64,000 bases of DNA from JANXLS01 sp038227045 (lineage in GTDB: Bacteria; Planctomycetota; SZUA-567; H5-PLA8): positions 1 to 64,000 of the forward strand of contig JBBRQD010000016.1 in NCBI GenBank assembly GCA_038227045.1, written 5' to 3'. The first letter of the stretch is position 1. Each line of letters opens with the position of its first letter. Position numbers and translations under genes: made by a program. Positions 50,941 through 59,711 of this stretch are shown piece by piece. The notes below the pieces were generated by a model, which searched no databases, was not told where the DNA came from, and saw only the letters and a program-made list of their open reading frames with translations.

Positions 50941-52302
50941 ATGACCGAACTCGAACTGCGCGCATTGGACACCAGCGCACTCTGGCATCCATTTACCCAG
51001 ATGAGCGAATACGCAAACGAGTCGCCGGCGCCGCCCATCATCGTGGGAGCGGAGGGTAATTGGCTGATCGACATTCACGGCCGGCGCTTTTTGGACGCGA
51101 ACTGCGGCTATTGGTGCCTCGCGTTGGGGTGCCGGCCGGAGGCCGTTGAGAACGCGATTCGTGCGCAGCTTGAAAAGTTTTCGCACTCGACGCTTTTAGG
51201 AATTTCACATGTCCCGGCGATTGAATTGGCTGGGCGGCTCGTCGAATTAGCCGGAGCGCCGTTCGGCCACGTGTTCTTCGCCGACTCCGGTTCGGAGGCC
51301 GTCGAAGCTTCGCTGAAAATGGCGTACCAGTATTGGCAGCACAAAGGGCGGCCGGAGAAGTCCGAGTTTCTCGCGCTCGGTGAAGCGTACCATGGCGACA
51401 CACTCGGAGCGGTTGCGGTGGGGGGCGTCGATCTTTTTCACGCTGCGTTCAAACCGCTGCTCTTTCCCGTCCGGCGCGTTCCGCCGCCGCATTGCTACCG
51501 CTGCCCGTGGAACAAGCAGCGCGAGAGTTGCGCGCTCGAATGCGCTCAGGCCATGGAACGTGCCATCGAAGAGCACCACGACACGCTTGCGGCGGTGCTG
51601 ATCGAACCGTTCGTGCTCGGTCCCGGCGGTGTCATTCCACAACCGGATGGCTATGCGGAACGCGTGCTGAGCGCTGCGAAGAAATTCGGCGTGCTTGCGA
51701 TTTTTGACGAAGTGGCGGTGGGCATGGGCCGCCTCGGAACGCTCTTTACCTTCGAACAATTGGATTCGAAAACTCTTCGCCCCGACATCGTCTGCCTGGC
51801 CAAAGGCCTGACCGGCGGCCTGCTGCCGCTGTCCGCCGTGCTGGCCGCGGAACATGTTTACCAGGCATTTGAAGGAACGTTCGCCGAGCGCAAAACGTTC
51901 TTCCACGGCCACACCTTCACCGGCTCGGCGTTGGGCTGCGCGGCGGCGCTGGCGGCATTGAATGAATTGACGCGCCCCGGATTTCTGGAATCAGTGAGGA
52001 CACAAACGATCCCTTCGTTCTGGGCGATGCTCGACTCGCTGCGCACGCATCCGAGCGTCGGCAATGTGCGCGGACGCGGCATGATGGCGGGGCTCGAAAT
52101 TCGGCGCGAGTCCGGAGAAGACTACGAATGGTCCGAACGCGCCGGCCACGAAATCGTGCTCGCGGCGAGGACGCGTAGAGTTAATGTGCGGGCGTTAGGC
52201 AATCTCATTCTTGCCGTTCCGCCGCTGACAATCGCCCCCGACGAAATCGCGCTGCTCGGCCGGGTGTTGAAGGAATGCCTGGATGAGTTCTCTGGTTCTT
52301 AA
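50941..52302 (+). CDS. bioA: Adenosylmethionine-8-amino-7-oxononanoate aminotransferase
   Basis: 453 residues, class-III PLP aminotransferase. BioA makes 7,8-diaminopelargonate in biotin synthesis. Seen: the BioA-specific LWHPFTQM near the N-terminus, GYWCLALG, FFADSGSEAVEASLKMA, the EAYHGDT loop, FDEVAVGMGRLG and the PLP lysine Lys288 in LAKGLTGG. The insert CYRCPWNKQRESCALEC is found in the longer BioA type. No other bio genes are in the window. A hairpin follows the stop. Confidence 0.92.
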   Translation: MTELELRALDTSALWHPFTQMSEYANESPAPPIIVGAEGNWLIDIHGRRFLDANCGYWCLALGCRPEAVENAIRAQLEKFSHSTLLGISHVPAIELAGRLVELAGAPFGHVFFADSGSEAVEASLKMAYQYWQHKGRPEKSEFLALGEAYHGDTLGAVAVGGVDLFHAAFKPLLFPVRRVPPPHCYRCPWNKQRESCALECAQAMERAIEEHHDTLAAVLIEPFVLGPGGVIPQPDGYAERVLSAAKKFGVLAIFDEVAVGMGRLGTLFTFEQLDSKTLRPDIVCLAKGLTGGLLPLSAVLAAEHVYQAFEGTFAERKTFFHGHTFTGSALGCAAALAALNELTRPGFLESVRTQTIPSFWAMLDSLRTHPSVGNVRGRGMMAGLEIRRESGEDYEWSERAGHEIVLAARTRRVNVRALGNLILAVPPLTIAPDEIALLGRVLKECLDEFSGS

Positions 52303-52305
52303 ACG

Positions 52306-52345
52306 AAGAAAGGCACGGAGAACCTGCTCGTTCCGTGCCCTTCTT
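52306..52345. terminator. Bidirectional terminator between bioA and the small secreted protein gene
   Basis: AAGAA-A-GGCACGGA on the left pairs with TCCGTGCC-C-TTCTT on the right across a loop of about twelve bases. The A/T flanks give a U-tract in both directions. A second hairpin, CAATCCAG (52349-52356) / CTGGATTG (52370-52377), lies beside it. Confidence 0.75.
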
Positions 52346-52403
52346 CTACAATCCAGCGATTTTCATCGTCTGGATTGTTGTGTGAATGTTCTAACCGCCT
52401 CGC

Positions 52404-52775
52404 TTAGTTGCGGTAGCAGCCTGGATGCCAGACTTGGGCACGGCGGTCTCCGTAGTAGTGGGTTTCGTAGTATCCATCGACCCAAACGCGCGGCGCGTAA
52501 TTATAGTAATCGTAGCTCCCAATGTATAGATTGCCGAATCCGCCGTTGTAGTGCCCGCCATACCGGCTGTATCCGTTACCGTAAGTGTACTGGGGGACAC
52601 CATGGTAACCGCGGTCGTATCCCCGGTTGTTTCCGATGCCGATGTTGACCCCGATGTTACCTCGGCCGCCATATTCCGAAGCGGACGCGCTGCCCGTTCC
52701 CAACGCGAAGATGCAGGCGATACCCAGTGCCAAGCTGCCAAAGACCGCCTTGCGTCCGATAGTGTAAGTGTTCAT
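52404..52775 (-). CDS. Small secreted Gly/Tyr-rich protein
   Basis: 123 residues from ATG 52775, with AAAGGAG nine bases upstream. A signal peptide (KAVFGSLALGIACIFALG) ends near SASA. The mature part is rich in Gly, Tyr and Asn (GVNIGIGNNRGYDRGYHG, YGNGYSRYGGHYNGGFGN). It ends with VDGYYETHYYGDRRAQVWHP and GCYRN, a pattern common in small envelope proteins with an aromatic 'PGY' tail. No function is assigned. Confidence 0.75.
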   Translation of the reverse strand: MNTYTIGRKAVFGSLALGIACIFALGTGSASASEYGGRGNIGVNIGIGNNRGYDRGYHGVPQYTYGNGYSRYGGHYNGGFGNLYIGSYDYYNYAPRVWVDGYYETHYYGDRRAQVWHPGCYRN

Positions 52776-53030
52776 TGTCGTGCTCCTTTTTCCTACATGC
52801 CCTTTCTCGAACCCCACTCCTTGAATCCATTCAAGAAACTGCGATTCATCTTCCGTAGTATTGACGAAGGAGTGACGGCTTAATGATGCATTGGGCAGGA
52901 TTAGACACGAATTTACTTCTTATAACATATTTATATTTATAGCTTTAAGAGATTATAAAATTATTTAATAATAATACGTGTGCGTACTTTATTCGGTTTT
53001 CAGATGTCCGATAATCAGCACAATCGCGCT

Positions 53031-56000
53031 CTATTGTTTCACTTCATACAGGTCGCACGCAAGCAATCCGAAATCGGCGTTATCTTCGTCCGTGTAGGCA
53101 GACGCATCCATTTCAATTTTCAGACCGGAGCAGATTTCCGATGGAAAAACAATTACATGTTCTCCATCCATACCTGTACAACCTTTGATGTGTGCGATTT
53201 CTTTCCATACTTTCAGATCCTTGCTGACAAATACCTTGCAATTCGCGTGGCGATTGCGAACGGGCATGGGGTTGCTGTCCCGGCCGGGCATGCGCAAACG
53301 GAACGAGATTGCCGCGAGATTCGCCGACTGCGCCAGCGTGCATTGGGACATTCTCGCCGCCGGTTTTCCTCGAACTTCCGGCGAATTGAATTTCTGTGGA
53401 GCCAGTTTTTTTGCATCCGGCGGAAGAATAGAATTCGGCGGCAATAGAGATTTCGGCGGCTGCCTGCTCCAATACCTGGTATCCCACTCCACAGGTTCGA
53501 CGCCGGTGATCGCAAAAATGGCATCGTGAAATTCAAACGTATAGTCCCGCTCTTCGGGATTGGGCAGTTGAATCAGCAGGTTGCGGATTTCTTTGTCGGG
53601 ATACGGATTTACGATCTCGCTGACGAACACATTCGCGCCCGCGCCGGACAACGTATTCGCGGCAAAACCCAATCTACTCGACGGCAGCATGTGACTGAGC
53701 ACCGACGGCCCGATCCTGGCTCCGTAGTAAAAACACTGGTTCGAGATATCGTCAAAATGACGCCGAGTCTCCCAATCGCAAACGCACCGCGATCCGTCGC
53801 TGTATTCAAATACATAGGCTGGTTGCAAAATATTCCAGTAATGACTGGTCTGTCCCGCGCGAAACACAGTTCGCAAATTCGAACGCAGAACACAAAAGCT
53901 CGCGGCCTTGCGGCCGACCGGAACGGTTGCGGCACCAACAATTCCCGGTATCAAGGATTCTTTTCTCCCGCTGCCGATTACGAGCATGGATTTCCAGTTA
54001 TTCTGAGCCGGATCAATGACCTCAAATGGAATGTCTGCAAATTCCTGCTTGCCCATTGGAATCCTGCGAAAATCGATTGCAGCGCCGAATCCATTCGCGC
54101 CCTCGCGCGGACCCGAGCGGCTCGGTCCGCTCGCGGTGCCCTCGTCAATGTGGCTGCGATTGCAGAGCGCATGAATATCGATGTTGAAAAATCGCGGCGT
54201 CATGCCCGTGCGCCACGAGGGGTACTCGACGCCCGTGCTGACGCGCTCGTTGAAACGCACGCACGCATTCGCCGCCTGCTGTTCGTAGCGGCTCCGTTCG
54301 GAGCCTTTTTCCGGCGCGGCGCCATTCCAGAATGCATCGGCCGTGAGCAGCCCGCGCGAACAGATCTCCGCGCGCCACCACCATTCATAGTCGCAGCGCT
54401 CACCGATCGTGATCGCACCTTCGGATTCCGACGTAGCGGGAACGGTATCAAAAAAAGCTTTCCCTCCCAAGGTATACCTGCCTCCAGAGTTGACGGCTCC
54501 AGGAGTATCCCATGGCTTGGAAATAGTCCAGAATCCGGAGTGCAAAATCTCCGAAACCTCGGCGGGCCGGTCAAATCGCAATGCCACGCCGTGGTTGACA
54601 GAATCAAATGCGCTCGACAGTTCCCGTCCCGCGCTGGCGCGCTGGACAGCGTCGGAGTACATGATGGCGTTCGTGAAAATTGCCGAGCGGTTGCGCGCCC
54701 GGCACAGGGCATCGACCTTGTTCATAAAGTCCCCGTACAACTCATAGCCCGCCAGCCCGCGTTTGCGGCACAGGCGGCAGACGTTCCACGTCTTGCCGAC
54801 AGAGCCCATGAAACCGACTTCAATGAAACGGCTGGTGTCGTGAGTTCTTAAGGCCGAATCCAGGAACTTTTCGATAGCCAGATACGATTGTGGGTTCGAG
54901 GGGCAAAGGTTGTCGCTCTCCCATGTGCCGTCGGAATTCTGGATCCCCGCCCCGCCCGAAGGTTGATCGTCCGGGTTGGCTTCGATGCAATCCCCCGGCA
55001 CTTTCTGCACCCACAGCGCCGGACGAAAATCGGTGAACCGGTCCGACGCGTAGTGCAGCATCTCGCGAGTCTTTGCTTCATTTTCGTAGATACTTGTCGG
55101 CAGCCAATCGATCATCGAATTGTAGCGCAGGTAAGAGACTCCATTTACAATGGTATAGTAATTTGACGGGTTGTTCTCCAACGGCAGCAGCAGCCTTCGA
55201 TGATCCGAGGACGGCACCAATGTCCGGTATTGCAGAACTGGCCAGTCGCGTATTGATACCGCGCGGAGGTATGCAGCTTTTTCGTCGTGCTCCATCCATT
55301 GTATCAGCGTGCGAATGCCATGCCCGGCGCCCTCAAAGTCTGACGCCGCAATCACGACTTGCGACGGTGAGACGCGTATTCTGTAGCTTTGAGGCCCGTT
55401 GAATTCGTCGAGCTTTTCCGCCGCGCACAGTGCGTCAAATGCAGCGCTGATGCCTTTGACGCCAATCCGAATCGCGCTTTCCGCGGGCGCAATCTCCGAT
55501 TCCGATTTAATTGGCAGGTCTTCACAGAAACGTTGTTTGATCTCCGCTTGCAGCCAACGCGCCACGTTGGAAAGCTGGCCCCCTGTCGCGCACACGATGG
55601 CGGTGTTGGGTCCAATGGAAAAACGCCCTTCGCCCTTAATAAGTTCTTTGGGCCGGGGCCAGACAACCGGCTCCGGCATTTTTCGTAACTGTTCGAACTT
55701 GAGTGGCGGTTGTTTTTGAGAGTCCGGGACTTGTACCTTAAAAACATTTACTTCACTGTCGTTATGCTCTCCCTTGGGCTCCGCCCACACCCATATTTCC
55801 GCAACACCAAACAACCCGACCTGGCAATTGGGGCGGCCCAGATTGGGATAGCTCACCGCCGCGCCATTCCCCCATGCTCCAAAGATTCCCAATGACAAGC
55901 GCAACTGCTGCGCGACCGAATCCAGTCCTGTTTGGCTGAAGTATACAGGCATGCTGGTTGCCAGGCTGCGCTGGGTTCCAGGCCCATTAAACCGGTACAC

Positions 56001-57569
56001 AGGCACAAAATTGTCCGCGGGATTTCCGCTGCCGCGCACCAGAATCTCCAGGTTGCGCACGCCTGTGTTGATCTGTTGAATATCAATGCGCCGAATGTAA
56101 TACTTATCCTTAAAGTCGAGCACGATGTCGTGCGGACTCGCGCTCGACCAGCGATCCACCGGCCAGCCCGCCCAGGATTCGTCGCCCGTGAGGCTGCCCT
56201 TTGAAAATGGTATCCATCCCTGCATGCCGCCGACATCGAAACTGCCTGACGGAAGTCCAACAAACTCCGGCACCGTGCCATCCTGATAGATCACTTCGAA
56301 GGGAAAATTCTCGAATTCCTCCTCGCCAATATCGGGCCGCGGCGGTGGAGTATCGAGCGGCTTGCGCGTGGGGCGTCCGATGTTCCGCCATGCTTCCGGC
56401 ATCTCTTTGGCGCCCAGATCGGGCGCTCCAAGTGAGCGGTAGGGAGATGTTCCGAAATCATGCATGGGAGTTTTAAGATAGGTGTAAGCGCCTTCGGATG
56501 CGTTCTTGTTTCGATTCTTTAGATTGCGCTCCGGCACCCAATCGTTGTTTGTCAGACAAATCCAATTGGCGGGAACATCATCAAGAATAGGCTTCAGATG
56601 AAATGCTGGCGGCGCGCCGCCTCCTTCCAGTTTCACATCCAGCGCGATGCTGGAAACGCCTTTCGGAACGGTGAAGTCAAGCCGATTGATTTTGCCGAGA
56701 TCCTGTGCCGCGAAGGGCTTGTCTTCAACCAGAATCGAGACGGCACCTTTGGGGGTTTCGCCGGACCAATCGAGCGCATAATGCGTTCCCGGGCGAACGG
56801 TGAGCTGCTGCTTGCCCGCAAGCGCCGCGTTCTCAAGCATGTTCTCGGCGCTGAAGCACAGGTTCGCGTTGTATGTCACCACGTCTTCGGAAATCGTAGG
56901 GATGTGCGGCCAGCACGACCTCATGCGTGCCGCGCCGGTTTCCGTGTTTTTTCCGTAGCGGGTAAACTTGATACCCCATACTTCCCCGCGAAGCGGCGCG
57001 CCCGCGATGCCCGACAAATACTTGAACGGAATGGCCATTTGAACGTACCAGCGATTGGGTCCGGCCTTGCATTCAAAATGGAGTTTGGGTTCGTGTTCGC
57101 GCCAGGCGCCGCTGCACACAAATCCCGCCCGGTTTCCGATCACGCTGCAGCGCGCGCCGCGCCCGCGGGTGTCGCCCACTTCGAGGTATACGCCCACGTG
57201 ATCGGCGGCCAGAATATTTTTGTTGTCGATCTGCTGCTGGTCGAGCTCGGGTTCTTCGCAATCGAACGAGATGTACAATGCGCTGTCGTCGTAGCAGCAA
57301 TAAGCCACGCTCTGCCTGCCGCACGGTTCCACCGACGGAAAATTGGTAAATGCCGACGCTGTCTTACCCGCCTGGCTCCACAGCGGGTCGTTGAGCGTTC
57401 CGTCTATTTTAGGCGCGTGGTCGCATTTCGTCGCAACGATTGTCCGATTGGCAAGATCCGCCGCGCGCAGGTACTTCGTGCGAAACGCGAACTCTTCGGC
57501 TGCGTGCGCGCTTAACGCGCACGGCAGGAGAATAAAACTCAGCACGATCATAAAACGAGTGTTGTGCAT
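53031..57569 (-). CDS. Very large exported multidomain glycoside-hydrolase-like protein
   Basis: 1512 residues from ATG 57569 (GGAGC just upstream). Signal peptide MHNTRFMIVLSFILLPCALS. Domains in order: a CBM9-like region (KIDGTLNDPLWSQAGKT ... ADHVGVYLEVGD ... KLHFECKAGPNRWYVQMAIP); a discoidin-like stretch (RIDIQQINTGVRNLEILVRG); a GH20 domain-2-like region (VWPRPKELIKGEGRFSIGPN ... RIRVSPSQVVIAASDFEGAG); then a large barrel-like part with WNVCRLCRKRG, as in DUF4838-type proteins. The C-terminus is beta-rich. The GH20 Asp-Glu catalytic pair was not found, so activity is uncertain. It is the last gene of the MoxR operon, 32 bp after the first MoxR gene. Confidence 0.75.
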   Translation of the reverse strand: MHNTRFMIVLSFILLPCALSAHAAEEFAFRTKYLRAADLANRTIVATKCDHAPKIDGTLNDPLWSQAGKTASAFTNFPSVEPCGRQSVAYCCYDDSALYISFDCEEPELDQQQIDNKNILAADHVGVYLEVGDTRGRGARCSVIGNRAGFVCSGAWREHEPKLHFECKAGPNRWYVQMAIPFKYLSGIAGAPLRGEVWGIKFTRYGKNTETGAARMRSCWPHIPTISEDVVTYNANLCFSAENMLENAALAGKQQLTVRPGTHYALDWSGETPKGAVSILVEDKPFAAQDLGKINRLDFTVPKGVSSIALDVKLEGGGAPPAFHLKPILDDVPANWICLTNNDWVPERNLKNRNKNASEGAYTYLKTPMHDFGTSPYRSLGAPDLGAKEMPEAWRNIGRPTRKPLDTPPPRPDIGEEEFENFPFEVIYQDGTVPEFVGLPSGSFDVGGMQGWIPFSKGSLTGDESWAGWPVDRWSSASPHDIVLDFKDKYYIRRIDIQQINTGVRNLEILVRGSGNPADNFVPVYRFNGPGTQRSLATSMPVYFSQTGLDSVAQQLRLSLGIFGAWGNGAAVSYPNLGRPNCQVGLFGVAEIWVWAEPKGEHNDSEVNVFKVQVPDSQKQPPLKFEQLRKMPEPVVWPRPKELIKGEGRFSIGPNTAIVCATGGQLSNVARWLQAEIKQRFCEDLPIKSESEIAPAESAIRIGVKGISAAFDALCAAEKLDEFNGPQSYRIRVSPSQVVIAASDFEGAGHGIRTLIQWMEHDEKAAYLRAVSIRDWPVLQYRTLVPSSDHRRLLLPLENNPSNYYTIVNGVSYLRYNSMIDWLPTSIYENEAKTREMLHYASDRFTDFRPALWVQKVPGDCIEANPDDQPSGGAGIQNSDGTWESDNLCPSNPQSYLAIEKFLDSALRTHDTSRFIEVGFMGSVGKTWNVCRLCRKRGLAGYELYGDFMNKVDALCRARNRSAIFTNAIMYSDAVQRASAGRELSSAFDSVNHGVALRFDRPAEVSEILHSGFWTISKPWDTPGAVNSGGRYTLGGKAFFDTVPATSESEGAITIGERCDYEWWWRAEICSRGLLTADAFWNGAAPEKGSERSRYEQQAANACVRFNERVSTGVEYPSWRTGMTPRFFNIDIHALCNRSHIDEGTASGPSRSGPREGANGFGAAIDFRRIPMGKQEFADIPFEVIDPAQNNWKSMLVIGSGRKESLIPGIVGAATVPVGRKAASFCVLRSNLRTVFRAGQTSHYWNILQPAYVFEYSDGSRCVCDWETRRHFDDISNQCFYYGARIGPSVLSHMLPSSRLGFAANTLSGAGANVFVSEIVNPYPDKEIRNLLIQLPNPEERDYTFEFHDAIFAITGVEPVEWDTRYWSRQPPKSLLPPNSILPPDAKKLAPQKFNSPEVRGKPAARMSQCTLAQSANLAAISFRLRMPGRDSNPMPVRNRHANCKVFVSKDLKVWKEIAHIKGCTGMDGEHVIVFPSEICSGLKIEMDASAYTDEDNADFGLLACDLYEVKQ

Positions 57570-57601
57570 TTTGCTCCATCCAGCAGAAGATGCCTGCGCC
57601 G

Positions 57602-58600
57602 TCATGCGACAGTTGATAATTCTTTTGTTTTGAATGCTTCATTCAAAATGATTGTTGGCGTGACGTTCTCGGCTTCGCCTTCAAAATTCAACATCAGCCG
57701 GTGCCCCAAGACTTGGCGCGCAACGCCCATCGCGTCCTTTGGTTCAGCCGTATCGCGCCCGTCAATCAGCGCCAGCACTTTTGCGCCGAGAATCAACGCC
57801 TGAACACCGCGGGGGCTGGAACCGTAGCGCAGGTATTTTTTCGCGGACGGAAGCGACATCGCGGAGCCGGGCTGAGTGAGGAGAACGAGTTTGATGGCGT
57901 ATTGACGCAGCGAGCGCGGCGCTTCGACGGCCAGAACCAGTTTCTTGAAAGCTTCAGCCTGAACACCGTTAATGATTCTGCGCAACTCGGCTTCGCCAGC
58001 GGACGAGGACTGCTGGCTGATTTCGCGCATTCCTCCGATGTCCGGTTTTTCTAGATGGAGTTTGAAGAAGAACCGGTCGAGTTGAGCTTCGGGCATGGAA
58101 TAGGTGCCATCCGTATCCTGTGGATTTTGTGTTGCGACGACGAAGTACGGTTGCTCGAGATCGTAAGTCTTTCCCGCGATAGTGACGCGCCGTTCCTGCA
58201 TGGCTTCCAATAGCGCGGACTGCGTTTTGGGCGTCGCGCGATTGATCTCGTCGGCGAGAAGAAGCTGCGTAAAAATTGGTCCTTTCTGAAATTCGAAGTA
58301 GCGCTTGCCATCCGAGCCTTCGGCCACGATGTTGGTGCCCAGAATATCCGCCGGCATCAGGTCCGGCGTGAACTGGACGCGCGAAAACTTCAGGTCGATG
58401 ACGCGGCTGAGCGTCTTGACCAGCAGCGTTTTCCCCAGACCGGGACTGCTCTCAATTAACAGGTTGCCGCCCGCGAAAAAACAGATCAGCATATCGCGAA
58501 TGATTTCGCGGCAACCGACCACGGCTTTGCTCATTTCGGCTTCCAGGTCCGAAAACGCGCGCTGGAATTGTTTGACTTCAGTTTCGGGCAGACGGCTCAT
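57602..58600 (-). CDS. MoxR-family AAA+ ATPase (1)
   Basis: 332 residues from ATG 58600, with AGGAG seven bases upstream. Walker A ESSPGLGKTLLVKTL, Walker B LLADEINRATPKTQ, sensor TQNPQDTDGTYSMPEAQLDR and the C-terminal lid domain are present. MoxR ATPases act as chaperones that mature or activate partner complexes, often with vWA proteins. It is a paralogue of the next gene, 40 bp downstream of it. Both belong to a minus-strand operon that includes a vWA-like membrane protein gene at the window end. Confidence 0.9.
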   Translation of the reverse strand: MSRLPETEVKQFQRAFSDLEAEMSKAVVGCREIIRDMLICFFAGGNLLIESSPGLGKTLLVKTLSRVIDLKFSRVQFTPDLMPADILGTNIVAEGSDGKRYFEFQKGPIFTQLLLADEINRATPKTQSALLEAMQERRVTIAGKTYDLEQPYFVVATQNPQDTDGTYSMPEAQLDRFFFKLHLEKPDIGGMREISQQSSSAGEAELRRIINGVQAEAFKKLVLAVEAPRSLRQYAIKLVLLTQPGSAMSLPSAKKYLRYGSSPRGVQALILGAKVLALIDGRDTAEPKDAMGVARQVLGHRLMLNFEGEAENVTPTIILNEAFKTKELSTVA

Positions 58601-58640
58601 CGCGTCACTCCTAATGATGGCTTTGTTCAAGCGGCTGAAA

Positions 58641-59678
58641 TTACATTTTGGTGCGATCTTCCTCAAACTCGGGGACTTGCTTCAACAGGTCGGCGATCAC
58701 GTCGTCCGATGTGATTCCATCGGACTCGCCGTCGAAATTGATGGCCAGCCTGTGGCGCAGCGCGGCGGGTGCGATGTTTTGAATGTCACCACAACCCAGG
58801 CTGTAGCGGCCATCCAAAAGGGCTCGAATTTTTCCACCCAAAATAAGTGCGAGCACGCCGCGCGGGCTGGAGCCGTGACGAATGAATTTGCGCACCATTT
58901 CCGTGGCGTACTGCGATGCGGGATCGGTGGCCAGGGCGAGGCGCGCGGCGTAGCTTTCCACATGCCCCGCGACCGGCACACTTCGGACGAGCTGGCGCAT
59001 TCTCAGGATTTCATCGCGGCTGGTCACGCGCTCGATTTCGGGCGGCACGGACGTGGTCGTGCGTTCGATCACTTCGTCGAGCTCCTCGAACGTCGGATAC
59101 CCGACGATCAGTTTGAACATGAACTTGTCCAGTTGCGCGGCGGGCAGCGGGTAAGTGCCGGCTTGTTCGACAGGGTTCTGCGTAGCCAGAACGAAAAACG
59201 GTTCTTCAAGTTTATAGGTAATGCCGCCAACCGTGACGCTGTGTTCTTCCATCGCTTCCAATAGCGCCGACTGCGTGCGCGGCGTAGCCCGGTTGATTTC
59301 ATCCGCCAAAAGCAAGTGCGTGAATACCGGTCCGCGCTGAAACTGAAGCGTTCGCTTGCCCGTTGAATCCTCGGTGACCATATTGGTGCCGAGAATATCC
59401 GCGGGCATGAGATCGGGCGTGAATTGCACGCGCCGGAAATCGATTTGAAGCGCCTGGCTGAGCACCTTGACCAATTGGGTTTTGCCCAGGCCCGGCACGC
59501 CCTCCAGCAGAACGTTGCCGCCCGTAATCATGGCGATGACAACTTTCTCGACGACGTCGCGCATCCCGACGATCATCTTGCCCACTTCGTTCATTACGCG
59601 CTGAAAGTCCGTGTCGAATGCTTTGATTTCAGCCGCGACCGCGTCCATTGGAACGTCCGCAGCAATTTTCGATGCCAT
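58641..59678 (-). CDS. MoxR-family AAA+ ATPase (2)
   Basis: 345 residues. Walker A EGVPGLGKTQLVKVL, Walker B LLADEINRATPRTQ, sensor TQNPVEQAGTYPLPAAQLDK and arginine-rich lid segments are intact. It is closer to canonical MoxR than its neighbour. Two tandem MoxR paralogues imply either a mixed ring or two partner systems. It lies 33 bp after the TPR/propeller gene. Confidence 0.92.
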   Translation of the reverse strand: MASKIAADVPMDAVAAEIKAFDTDFQRVMNEVGKMIVGMRDVVEKVVIAMITGGNVLLEGVPGLGKTQLVKVLSQALQIDFRRVQFTPDLMPADILGTNMVTEDSTGKRTLQFQRGPVFTHLLLADEINRATPRTQSALLEAMEEHSVTVGGITYKLEEPFFVLATQNPVEQAGTYPLPAAQLDKFMFKLIVGYPTFEELDEVIERTTTSVPPEIERVTSRDEILRMRQLVRSVPVAGHVESYAARLALATDPASQYATEMVRKFIRHGSSPRGVLALILGGKIRALLDGRYSLGCGDIQNIAPAALRHRLAINFDGESDGITSDDVIADLLKQVPEFEEDRTKM

Positions 59679-59711
59679 AATTCATCATCCCTCGTTGGTG
59701 CTATTCACAGA

